From positions 1 to 5,460 of the forward strand of contig JAPLSI010000161.1 in NCBI GenBank assembly GCA_026398715.1: a stretch of 5,460 nt of DNA, in the 5' to 3' direction. The notes below the pieces were generated by a model that was given only the letters and a program-made list of their open reading frames with translations, was not told where the DNA came from and searched no databases. Source of the stretch: Gammaproteobacteria bacterium (GTDB lineage: Bacteria; Pseudomonadota; Gammaproteobacteria; Xanthomonadales; Xanthomonadaceae). Each line of letters opens with the position of its first letter. The first letter of the stretch is position 1. Shown piece by piece: positions 1-5,460 of the stretch. Position numbers and translations under genes: made by a program.

Positions 1-1150
1 CCAGGTAGTGTTCCATGCCTATTTCCGCAGCGTTTTCCACTTGCCCCATGCTGCCGCCCAAGGCCGCGGTCAAGCCGCCGGCCGCCATCGAACAGGCCAC
101 GCCGACCTCGCCCTGGCAGCCGACCTCGGCGCCGGAGCTGGAGGCGTTCTCCTTGTAGAGGATGCCGATGGCGCCTGCGGTGAGCAGGAAATCGATGATG
201 CCCTGCTCGGTGGCGGCGGGGCAGAAGCGGTCGAAATAATGCAGTACAGCGGGGATGATGCCGGCCGCGCCATTGGTCGGCGCGGTCACCACGCGGCCGC
301 CGGCGGCGTTTTCCTCGTTCACGGCCAGGGCATACAGGTTGACCCAGTCCAGCACCGTCAGGGGGTCCTTCATGGCCGCTTCCGGCCGCGCGCTCAGGTC
401 CTGGTACATGGCCGGGGCGCGTCGCGCGACCTTCAGGCCGCCGGGCAATACGCCGGTCTGGCGCGTGCCGCGCGCCAGGCAATCCTGCATTGCCCGCCAG
501 ATTTCCAGCAGGCCGACGCGGGTGAGTTCATCGCTGCGCCAGACCCGTTCGTTGGCCATCATCAGCTCGGCGATGGTCAGCTTGTTGGCCGCGCACAACT
601 TCAATAGTTCGTCGCCGCTGTGGAAGGCGTAAGGCAGCGGCGTGGTGTCGGCGACGATGCGGTCTTCGGCCGCTTCGTCCTGGTTCACCACGAAGCCGCC
701 ACCCACGGAGTAGTAGTCGCGCGTCGCAAGTTCGCGACCATCGGCGGCATAGGCGCTGTAGCGCATGCCGTTGGTGTGGAAGGGAAGTTTCTGTCGCTTG
801 TTGAAGACCAGGTCGGTCTTCTCGTCGAAGTTGATGGCGTGCCGGCCCAGCACCATCAGTTTCTTTTCGGCGCGGATGCGGGCAAGCGAGGCAGGAATGA
901 GGTCAGGATCGATGCTGTTGGGCCAGTGCCCTTCCAGCCCCATCAGCACGGCCTTGTCGGTGCCGTGGCCGCGGCCGGTCAGCGCCAGCGAGCCATAGAG
1001 TTCGACCCGGATGCGCACGCAGGAATGCAAGGTGCCGGCTTCGTCCAGCCACTTGGTCGCGAAGCGCACGGCGGCGCGCATCGGCCCGACGGTGTGCGAG
1101 GACGACGGCCCGATGCCGATCTTGAACAGGTCGAAAACACTGACAGCCAT
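1..1150 (-). CDS. sdaA: L-serine ammonia-lyase (serine dehydratase), iron-sulfur type; C-terminal part beyond window edge
   Basis: Cytosolic enzyme that deaminates L-serine to pyruvate and ammonia using a [4Fe-4S] cluster. Reading down from the ATG at 1150-1148, the frame is open to the window edge (383 codons; family length is about 455-460, so roughly 75 residues are missing). Visible signatures are [11 protein letters not shown] at residues 14-24, GRGHGTDKA around 60-68 with His62 (equivalent to the proposed catalytic base, His61 of the Legionella enzyme), [17 protein letters not shown] in the catalytic domain, and [16 protein letters not shown] with Cys345 matching the first cluster ligand. 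The other two cluster cysteines and the C-terminal Cys expected for this family lie past the edge. It is the one-subunit bacterial type with fused beta and alpha parts. An in-frame TAG 33 bp upstream rules out a much longer N-terminus; a weak GGCGGAA precedes the start. It is divergent from the glutaredoxin-like gene. Confidence 0.96.
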   Translation of the reverse strand, partial: MAVSVFDLFKIGIGPSSSHTVGPMRAAVRFATKWLDEAGTLHSCVRIRVELYGSLALTGRGHGTDKAVLMGLEGHWPNSIDPDLIPASLARIRAEKKLMVLGRHAINFDEKTDLVFNKRQKLPFHTNGMRYSAYAADGRELATRDYYSVGGGFVVNQDEAAEDRIVADTTPLPYAFHSGDELLKLCAANKLTIAELMMANERVWRSDELTRVGLLEIWRAMQDCLARGTRQTGVLPGGLKVARRAPAMYQDLSARPEAAMKDPLTVLDWVNLYALAVNEENAAGGRVVTAPTNGAAGIIPAVLHYFDRFCPAATEQGIIDFLLTAGAIGILYKENASSSGAEVGCQGEVGVACSMAAGGLTAALGGSMGQVENAAEIGMEHYL

Positions 1151-1224
1151 ATGAAATAGAATTCCGCCGGGGGTTCCATTCTAGCCCCCGACCGATTCTA
1201 AAGGCTGCAAGGGCGCGCCCTCTG
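1151..1224. promoter_or_regulatory. Divergent intergenic control region between sdaA and the glutaredoxin-like gene
   Basis: This 74-bp gap must hold the 5' signals of both divergent genes unless they lie inside the coding regions. It is locally more AT-rich than the flanks. The hexamer TAGAAT, one mismatch from the TATAAT -10 consensus, occurs once on the plus strand (1157-1162) and twice on the minus strand (1183-1178 and 1200-1195). I found no convincing -35 element at 16-18 bp from any of them, so the promoter call is weak. A ten-base palindrome GGGCGCGCCC sits at 1211-1220, just before the plus-strand start codon. Confidence 0.4.
1169..1189. repeat. Small inverted repeat (hairpin) in the sdaA leader
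   Basis: GGGGGTT at 1169-1175 can pair with AGCCCCC at 1183-1189 around a seven-base loop: five G-C pairs, one G-T wobble and one T-A pair. There is no T-run after it on either strand, so it does not look like a rho-independent terminator. It lies 19-39 bases upstream of the sdaA start codon and would be in that mRNA's leader if transcription starts further upstream. It could also be an operator half-site pair or chance in G/C-rich DNA. Confidence 0.35.
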
Positions 1225-1476
1225 ATGAACCTGACCCTTTTCCAGCGTGACGATTGCCCCTTGTGCGATGACGCATATGAACAACTGCTGGCCGCGGGCG
1301 TGGCCGATTTCGATCCGGTCTGGATAGACGGCGATGCGGCGCTGGAACTTGCCTACGGCGCCCGCGTGCCCGTGTTGCGGCGCAACGACAGCGGCGCCGA
1401 ACTCGGTTGGCCCTTCGATGCCGCGCAGGTGCAGGCCTTTATTTCTTCGGGAGCACCAACACCAGCCGGGTCTTGA
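1225..1476 (+). CDS. Glutaredoxin family protein (DUF836-like) with CPLC redox motif
   Basis: Small 83-residue thioredoxin-fold protein, probably a cytosolic thiol-disulfide or electron-transfer protein; its specific partner is unknown. It shows the family pattern: a first beta strand (LTLFQRDD), the redox motif CPLC at residues 11-14 at the start of a helix, then strand VWIDGD and YGARVPVL with the expected cis-proline at Pro48, followed by GWPFDAAQVQAFI as the last helix. Usual length for this group is about 75-85 residues. There is no signal peptide. The ATG at 1225 is preceded by a weak AAGGG at 1209-1213 with 11 bases of spacing. Residues 72-83 are encoded in a 38-bp tail-to-tail overlap with the YceI gene, and the Ser/Pro/Gly-rich tail there has no obvious fold. 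No terminator is visible. CPLC rather than the CPYC of classical glutaredoxins suggests it is not a standard glutathione-deglutathionylating enzyme. Confidence 0.85.
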   Translation: MNLTLFQRDDCPLCDDAYEQLLAAGVADFDPVWIDGDAALELAYGARVPVLRRNDSGAELGWPFDAAQVQAFISSGAPTPAGS

Positions 1477-2008
1477 CCCTGACCTCGTTGGGCAGCAATT
1501 CGGTGTCGGCCCAGTCGCCGGTGCCGACGCCGAAATCCAGCCGCTTCAGCGTCGCTTCGCCCGACAGCACGGCCTTGGCGCCGGCCGTCCAGGTGAAGTT
1601 GAGCGCCACCGGCTTGCTGATGCCGTGCAGGGTCAAGGTGCCGTCGGCGGCAAAACGATTGCCGCCCAGGGCGCGGAAACGGCTGGCGATGAAGCGCGCC
1701 TCGGGTTGCGTGGCGATATCGAAGAACGCGCTGCTGCGCAGCATCTGGTCGCGCTCGTCGTTGCGGGTGTTGGCGCTGGCCAGCTGGATGCGCACGTCGA
1801 AGCGGCTGGTCGCGAGCTTGGCGGGATCAAAACGAATTTGCGGGGTGAATCGCGCGAACTTGCCGTCGAACGATTCCCCCTGGAAGCTGGCGCTGAAACC
1901 CAGCGTGGACTCGGGCAGGGCGACGTAGTCGGCGCCCTGCGCGCTGCCCGCTAGGGCGCCGCCCGCGATGCCCGCCGCCACCACCACCCATCCCATCCAT
2001 TGCCGCAT
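1439..2008 (-). CDS. yceI: YceI-family periplasmic lipid-binding protein (second YceI copy in the operon)
   Basis: Predicted exported lipocalin-like barrel of the YceI family, which binds polyisoprenoid or quinone-type lipids. From the ATG at 2008 it has 189 residues, within the family range. An N-terminal signal peptide (MRQWMG, then a hydrophobic Ala/Gly/Val stretch) ends near AGSAQGA. The mature part begins YVALPESTLGFSASF and has FDGKFARFTPQIRFDP, the NDERDQMLRSSAFFD segment, LTLHGISKPV around residues 126-135, and a DFGVGTGDWADTELLPNEV end pattern, all typical of YceI. Start choice: the frame can also begin at 2017, where ATG overlaps the b561 stop as ATGA, but the AAGGA at 2022-2018 abuts that codon; it is nine bases from the ATG at 2008, which I prefer. 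It is probably translated by coupling to cytochrome b561, as in E. coli yceJ-yceI. Its end overlaps the convergent glutaredoxin-like gene by 38 bp. Confidence 0.92.
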   Translation of the reverse strand: MRQWMGWVVVAAGIAGGALAGSAQGADYVALPESTLGFSASFQGESFDGKFARFTPQIRFDPAKLATSRFDVRIQLASANTRNDERDQMLRSSAFFDIATQPEARFIASRFRALGGNRFAADGTLTLHGISKPVALNFTWTAGAKAVLSGEATLKRLDFGVGTGDWADTELLPNEVRVKTRLVLVLPKK

Positions 2009-2013
2009 CGGGT

Positions 2014-2568
2014 TCATTCCTTGTGTTTGGCCGGCAGCATTCGCGACAGGGTGCGGTCGCGCAGGCGGTAGTGATGGTAAAGAGCAGCGGCGGCATGCAC
2101 GGCGACCAGCGCGGCCAGCGTGAAGAACAGGAACTCGTGCGTTTCCTTGGCGAAGTCCTTCAACTGCGGGTCGTAGCCGCCCAACTTTGGCAGGGCCACC
2201 AGGCCGAACCAGCGCAACGGAAAACCCGATGCCGAATTGAACCACCAGCCCGACAGCGGGATGGCGATCAGCAAGCCGTACAGCGCGCCATGCGTGAGCG
2301 CGGCGAGGCGGTCCTGCCAGCGCGGCGAACCCGGTTCGGGTTCGGGCCGGCCGGAAAAAAATCGCCAGCCCAGCCGCAAGGCGGTCAGCCCCAGCACGGT
2401 CAATCCGAAACTCTTGTGCAGCGCATACACCTGGATCTTCAGCGGGCTGGTCGGCAGGTCGGTCATCACCAGGCCGACCACGGCCATGCCCAGCACCAGC
2501 AGGAAGGTCAGCCAGTGCAGCGCGATGCTGGCACTGCCCCAGGTGTCGGAACTATTGCGCAGGGTCAT
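2014..2568 (-). CDS. Cytochrome b561 family protein (YceJ/CybB-like)
   Basis: Integral inner-membrane di-heme b-type cytochrome of 184 residues, expected to pass electrons to or from quinone. Four hydrophobic segments are visible at about residues 15-35, 48-70, 91-111 and 144-165. The four likely heme-ligand histidines fall at His18 (ALHWL), His51 (YALHKSFG), His144 (ETHEFLF) and His158 (VAVHAAA), matching the spacing of E. coli CybB. Further family marks are the TALRLGWR end of helix 2, the HGALYGLLIAIPLSGWW run of helix 3, and the basic C-terminal YHHYRLRDRTLSRML. The start is well supported: AAAAGGAGG lies five bases before the ATG at 2568. The start lies 17 bp inside the end of the upstream YceI gene, and its TGA overlaps the alternative ATG of the downstream YceI gene, so the three are very likely one transcript with coupled translation. 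Physiological partner unknown; a YceI-bound isoprenoid quinone is an inference. Confidence 0.93.
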   Translation of the reverse strand: MTLRNSSDTWGSASIALHWLTFLLVLGMAVVGLVMTDLPTSPLKIQVYALHKSFGLTVLGLTALRLGWRFFSGRPEPEPGSPRWQDRLAALTHGALYGLLIAIPLSGWWFNSASGFPLRWFGLVALPKLGGYDPQLKDFAKETHEFLFFTLAALVAVHAAAALYHHYRLRDRTLSRMLPAKHKE

Positions 2569-3235
2569 CGTTGCCTCCTTTTACTTCGTCAACCTTGCGC
2601 TCGTGGCCATCGGCGGCATCGCGCACCGCTTCTGCTTCTATCACCAGGCGCACTTCATCGCCCACCAGGTTTTTCCAGGACGTCATGCCGAAATCGCTGC
2701 GGCGCAGCGAGCCGGTGGCCGAGAAGCCCGCGGTCTTCCTGAAGGTGAGTGGATGCCGGCGCAGCGCATTCAACGTGACCGCCAGCGTGACGGGGTGCGT
2801 GACGCCGTGCATCGTCAGGTTGCCGGTGACCTTGGCGGTGTTGCTGCCGGTCGATTCCACCTTCGTTGATTCGAACACGGCATCGGGAAACTTCTTCGCA
2901 TCGAAGAAGGTGCGGTCGAGGATCTTCTCGCGCCAGTCGGCATCGCCCAGGTCCAGGGTCGTCATCGGGATGCGCACCTTCAACCGGGCGCTGGGCCAGT
3001 CGGCCTCGTCGAACTTCAGTTCGCCTTCTATGCGCGAGAACGTGCCGACCGGATTCGAGAAACCGGCATGGCTGACCTGGAAGGCGACCCGCGTGTGCAC
3101 GGGGTCGAAGGCGTAGCGCGCTTCGTCGGCCATGCTGGCGCCGGCCGCCAACACGCCGGCCATCGCGATCGCGACGCGCAGCGCGGTAGCGCAGGCGAAT
3201 CGGTTGAAACGGCAGTATCGGTAACGACCGGACAT
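2552..3235 (-). CDS. yceI: YceI-family periplasmic lipid-binding protein (first gene of the operon)
   Basis: Predicted exported YceI-family barrel of 227 residues. The N-terminus is basic (SGRYRYCRFNRF), followed by a hydrophobic stretch to about residue 36 with a likely cleavage site SMA/DEA. The mature domain starts YAFDPVHTRVAFQVSHAGFS and shows GTFSRIEGELKFDE, the ILDRTFFDAKKFPDAVFES segment, LTMHGVTHPV at 140-149, and SLRRSDFGM ending in VGDEVRLVIEAEA, which is the classic YceI pattern. About 24 charged residues follow the usual domain end; their codons carry the ribosome-binding site and start of cytochrome b561. A TGA directly before the ATG at 3235 fixes it as the most upstream start, and there is no good Shine-Dalgarno. 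An internal ATG at residue 25 would give a weaker signal peptide. The copy differs clearly in sequence from the YceI downstream of b561, so the pair is not a recent duplication. It is divergent from the propeller sensor gene. Confidence 0.93.
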   Translation of the reverse strand: MSGRYRYCRFNRFACATALRVAIAMAGVLAAGASMADEARYAFDPVHTRVAFQVSHAGFSNPVGTFSRIEGELKFDEADWPSARLKVRIPMTTLDLGDADWREKILDRTFFDAKKFPDAVFESTKVESTGSNTAKVTGNLTMHGVTHPVTLAVTLNALRRHPLTFRKTAGFSATGSLRRSDFGMTSWKNLVGDEVRLVIEAEAVRDAADGHERKVDEVKGGNDDPAQ

Positions 3236-3317
3236 TCACTGATCATAGCGACTCAAGGTGAACGCAAGGTGCTCTTCGGCGCGATCCTTCGTGCGAGGAT
3301 GCTGGGGCGGGGCAACC
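3236..3317. promoter_or_regulatory. Divergent intergenic region between the YceI operon and the sensor gene
   Basis: This gap of about 80 bp, depending on the sensor start, is the only non-coding space for the promoters of the YceI-b561-YceI operon and the sensor. On the minus strand TATGAT at 3247-3242 resembles a -10 element. On the plus strand I see no -10 and -35 pair of useful quality. The palindrome TGATCA at 3240-3245 overlaps the minus-strand -10 candidate. If the sensor starts at one of the upstream GTG codons (3258 or 3291), this region is partly coding. Confidence 0.45.
3242..3247 (-). promoter_or_regulatory. Candidate -10 element for the YceI-b561-YceI operon, implying a leaderless mRNA
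   Basis: TATGAT matches TATAAT at five of six positions. Only six bases (CAGTGA) separate it from the A of the ATG at 3235, so the expected transcription start coincides with the start codon. That fits the absence of a Shine-Dalgarno for this gene. The -35 region is poor: the closest TTG-containing hexamer (TTGCGT) is only 14 bp upstream. The alternative is that the promoter lies further upstream in the sensor's 5' end and this hexamer is chance. Confidence 0.35.
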
Positions 3318-3333
3318 TTGGGGAAGGTTTTGC
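3312..3333 (+). promoter_or_regulatory. Hairpin overlapping a Shine-Dalgarno at the sensor gene start
   Basis: AACCTT (3314-3319) and AAGGTT (3324-3329) are perfect inverted repeats around a GGGG loop, and flanking GC/GC pairs (3312-3313 with 3332-3333) extend the stem past two unpaired T. The best Shine-Dalgarno-like sequence in the area, GGGGAAGG at 3320-3327, lies in the loop and 3' arm, so folding would hide it. Four T follow the G pair of the 3' arm, which is short for an intrinsic terminator. If translation starts further upstream, this is simply coding sequence. Confidence 0.35.
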
Positions 3334-5460
3334 GCAATGGCTGGGTGTTCGCGGCGCTGATGGCGGCCGCGACCGGGGTGTGCGCCGCGCTTCCGGAAAC
3401 GCCACAGTTCCGGCCCGTGGGCGTGGCCGATGGCTTGCCGTCCAGCAGTACCACGGCGCTCGCACTCGATCGCGACGGCTACCTGTGGATTTCCACGCGC
3501 GACGGCCTGGCCCGTTACGACGGTGTCGGCTACAAGGTCTACCAGCACGTTCCCGGTGACGCCGCCGGCCTGCCCGGCAATTTCGTGCAGACCGTCTTCG
3601 TCGATGCCGGCAATCGCCTGTGGGTGAGCATCGAAGGGCAGGGCCTGAGCGTGCTGGATGCGGGGCGCAGGGGCTTCCGCCACTTCAACCAGGCCAGTCG
3701 GCCGCTGATGCTGAGCAACGACATCTGGGCCATCACCGCGACGCGCGACGGAATGCTGTGGTTCGGCAGTTTCGGCGGCGGCCTGTACCGGATGGACAAG
3801 GATGAAGTGCTGACGCGTTTCATGCCGTCGGCGAAGGCGGCGGACAGCCTTCCCGACGAGAACGTGCTGGCCCTGGCCGTGGATGCGCGCGGGCAATTGT
3901 GGGCAGGCACCACGTCCGGCCTTGCACGCTGGACCGGCGCCGGATTCGAACGGATCGCCGGCGATAGGCTCAGCGGCAGCGTCGTCTTCAGCCTTTCGGC
4001 CGAAAGCGACGGCAGTCTGTGGGTCGGTACCGACGGCGGGCTGGACCATCTGCTGGCCGACGGTCGCATCGAAAAACCCGCGTGGCGCGATCGCCTGCCG
4101 GACCGCGGCGTCACCTCGGTATTGCTCGACCGCGAAGGCACGCGCTGGATAACGACGCGGCGCGGCATGGTGCTGGAACGCAATGGCGTGGTGGATGACT
4201 TGCGCGATGGCGTCGCGGGCACGCGATCGTCCTGGCTGGGCGTGGAAGACGGTGAAGGCGGATTGTGGTTTGCGACCAAGGACGAAGGTTTATTGCGCTT
4301 GCCCGCGGGCTGGCGCCATTTCGCGGTGTTCGCCAATGGCGACGGCGACCGCGGCCTGGCCACGGTGCCGGTGCGCGGCAGTTCGCCGTCGCGTGACGGC
4401 CGCGTATGGCTGGTCGGGGCGGGCATGATCGATCGCCTCGATCCGGCAACCGGTCGCGTCGAGCATGTTTTCGACACGTCGGCGGCCTTGCCCGAACGGC
4501 GATTGCAGTCGGTGGTGGAACGCGGCGACGGCAGCCTGTGGCTGGGCCATTCGCGCGGCCTGAGCCGGCTTGATATCGCGACGAAACAATTTCGGCACTG
4601 GACTACCGGCAAGGGCCCGCAGGACATGCTGCCCGGCGCCGTGCAACTGCTGACCGAAACCAACGATGGCTTGTTGTGGATGGCGTCCTACGGCGGCGGC
4701 CTGCAGGCGCGCGACCGCGATGGTGTCTTGAAGCACAGCTTCACGCCGATCGACAAGCACGGCGTGGACACGCCGGAGCAGGAACAACTCTCGCCCGGTC
4801 CCGATGCCGCGTTGTGGATTGCAGGGCCAGCCGGATTGCGTCGCTGGAATGCGGTGGCATCGCGATTCGACAAGATCGCCGGTGCGCCCGACACGCATGT
4901 GTACGGATTCGCGGTGGTGCCGCCCGATACCGTCTGGATGCATCGCATGGGCGCGCTGGAGGCCTACCACTGGGATGGCAGGGCACTGTCGCGATTCCTA
5001 AGCGTGGGCGCCGATGCCGGCATGCCTGCGGTCGGTTCGGGCGGCGTGATGGCCGACCGCAGCGGCGCACTTTGGATCACCACCACGCGGGGCCTGCTTC
5101 GCTACGACCCGGTCGGCGAGCGGTTGCGCATGTTCGGCATGCGCGACGGCTTGCCGAGCCAGGAGTTCCTGACGCAACCGCCCTTGATGTTGCCGCAGGG
5201 CCTGGGACTTGCCAGCACCAATGCCGGGTTGCTGTTGTTCGATCCGTCGCGCATCCAGGCAGCGTCGGCTGCGCCGCGGCTTGCGCTGGATTCGATCAGC
5301 CTGCGCCGCGATGAAGACCAGGTGGCGATGGCGGCCGATGCATCGCGGCTGACGATGCGCCCCGATGACCGCGACCTGCAGGTGACCGCGCGCCTGCTGT
5401 CCTTTGCCGACCCCGCCGCGCACCGCTATCGCTATTGGCTGCATGGTTACGACGCCGACT
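3318..5460 (+). CDS. Two-component regulator propeller sensor protein with Y_Y_Y domain; C-terminal output domain beyond window edge
   Basis: Large envelope sensor; the frame is open from the TAG at 3246-3248 to the window edge (714 codons from 3318). A signal-like N-terminus (basic GKVLRNGW, hydrophobic VFAALMAAATGVCAA) precedes a long array of blade motifs of the form DGxLWxxTxxGLxRxD. The Trp codons are at 3486, 3621, 3759, 3900, 4020, 4146, 4266, 4407, 4539, 4677, 4815, 4935 and 5073, with a Trp-less blade near 5200: 14 blades of 40-47 residues, i.e. two seven-bladed propellers. The array is bracketed by ADGLPSS (about 3426) and RDGLPSQEFL (5142). From about 5346 the Y_Y_Y domain begins (HRYRYWLHGYDAD). 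Known relatives place a membrane helix next, then a histidine kinase, hybrid kinase with AraC-type output, or GGDEF domain; which one cannot be told here. The ligand is unknown. The start is uncertain: TTG 3318 or 3330, GTG 3258 or 3291; ATG 3360 would cut the signal peptide. Confidence 0.9.
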   Translation, partial: MGKVLRNGWVFAALMAAATGVCAALPETPQFRPVGVADGLPSSSTTALALDRDGYLWISTRDGLARYDGVGYKVYQHVPGDAAGLPGNFVQTVFVDAGNRLWVSIEGQGLSVLDAGRRGFRHFNQASRPLMLSNDIWAITATRDGMLWFGSFGGGLYRMDKDEVLTRFMPSAKAADSLPDENVLALAVDARGQLWAGTTSGLARWTGAGFERIAGDRLSGSVVFSLSAESDGSLWVGTDGGLDHLLADGRIEKPAWRDRLPDRGVTSVLLDREGTRWITTRRGMVLERNGVVDDLRDGVAGTRSSWLGVEDGEGGLWFATKDEGLLRLPAGWRHFAVFANGDGDRGLATVPVRGSSPSRDGRVWLVGAGMIDRLDPATGRVEHVFDTSAALPERRLQSVVERGDGSLWLGHSRGLSRLDIATKQFRHWTTGKGPQDMLPGAVQLLTETNDGLLWMASYGGGLQARDRDGVLKHSFTPIDKHGVDTPEQEQLSPGPDAALWIAGPAGLRRWNAVASRFDKIAGAPDTHVYGFAVVPPDTVWMHRMGALEAYHWDGRALSRFLSVGADAGMPAVGSGGVMADRSGALWITTTRGLLRYDPVGERLRMFGMRDGLPSQEFLTQPPLMLPQGLGLASTNAGLLLFDPSRIQAASAAPRLALDSISLRRDEDQVAMAADASRLTMRPDDRDLQVTARLLSFADPAAHRYRYWLHGYDAD
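3337..3360 (+). other. Possible seven-codon leader ORF (MAGCSRR) at the sensor start
   Basis: An ATG at 3337 lies nine bases after GGGGAAGG (3320-3327), the best-spaced start signal in the region, but in a different frame from the sensor. It ends at TGA 3358-3360, which overlaps the in-frame ATG of the sensor at 3360 as TGATG. It could be a translated leader that couples to a short sensor start, a trace of an indel, or chance. Only spacing supports it. Confidence 0.2.

Noticed and set aside
8..1159. Plus-strand open frames (8-607, 255-632, 620-1159) opposite sdaA
   Set aside because: The minus strand encodes an unmistakable serine dehydratase across the whole stretch; these are antisense shadows.
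1211..1220. Perfect palindrome GGGCGCGCCC before the glutaredoxin-like start
   Set aside because: It has no loop to form a stable hairpin, and such a G/C-only palindrome is expected by chance in this composition; kept only as a note in the intergenic entry.
1439..2245. Longer version of the downstream YceI gene starting at 2245
   Set aside because: The extra 76 residues overlap cytochrome b561 out of frame and do not resemble YceI; the signal peptide begins at 2008 or 2017.
2023..2742. Plus-strand open frame of 239 codons opposite cytochrome b561 and YceI, and a related one at 2237-2869
   Set aside because: Rich in Gln, Arg and Gly with no domain, no good ribosome-binding site and fully antisense to two recognised genes.
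3314..3331. AACCTT-GGGG-AAGGTTTT as a rho-independent terminator
   Set aside because: Only a short T-run follows, the stem has few G-C pairs, and no gene on the plus strand ends just before it.
3539..4663. Long minus-strand open frame (374 codons) opposite the sensor gene, with other minus-strand frames at 3243-4049 and 4290-4970
   Set aside because: The translations are low-complexity, rich in Arg, Ser, Pro and Ala, with no recognisable domain. They lie opposite a frame with clear propeller repeats; high-GC codon bias opens such antisense frames.
3774..4703. Repeated GGCGGCGGCCTG segments at about 3774 and 4692
   Set aside because: They encode the same Gly-Gly-Gly-Leu turn in two propeller blades; this is protein repeat structure, not a DNA repeat element.

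Overview
The window looks like ordinary chromosome from a high-GC gammaproteobacterium. Protein sequence style and gene content (one-subunit iron-sulfur serine dehydratase, DUF836-type glutaredoxin, YceI/cytochrome b561 cassette, double-propeller sensor) suggest Xanthomonadaceae or a close relative. That placement is from memory of protein families, not from a search. I see no rRNA, tRNA, CRISPR array, transposon, integrase or phage gene, and no composition break that would mark a transferred island.

Layout: (1) 1-1150, minus strand, L-serine ammonia-lyase SdaA, whose C-terminal end lies beyond the left edge. (2) 1151-1224, a 74-bp divergent control region with a small hairpin and three TAGAAT-type hexamers. 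(3) 1225-1476, plus strand, a small glutaredoxin-like protein with a CPLC motif. Its last 38 bp overlap the end of the convergent next gene. (4) 1439-3235, minus strand, a compact three-gene operon read right to left: secreted YceI-family protein, four-helix cytochrome b561, second secreted YceI-family protein. Neighbouring reading frames overlap (17 bp, then an ATGA junction). (5) 3236-3317, a second divergent control region, with a possible leaderless promoter for the YceI operon. (6) About 3318-5460, plus strand, a large exported or membrane sensor with a repeating Trp-containing blade motif (about 14 blades, i.e. two seven-bladed propellers) followed by the start of a Y_Y_Y domain. Its signalling output domain is outside the window.

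The most coherent unit is YceI-b561-YceI. YceI proteins are periplasmic lipocalin-like barrels that bind polyisoprenoid or quinone-like lipids, and cytochrome b561 is a membrane di-heme quinol oxidoreductase. The arrangement resembles the yceJ-yceI pair of E. coli with one more YceI in front. A role in moving or oxidising isoprenoid quinones at the periplasmic membrane face is an inference. The sensor is transcribed away from this operon, so it may or may not regulate it. I found no convincing undescribed system. The best leads are the translation-start region of the sensor (no good ATG, ribosome-binding site inside a hairpin, tiny upstream ORF) and the possible leaderless start of the first YceI gene.
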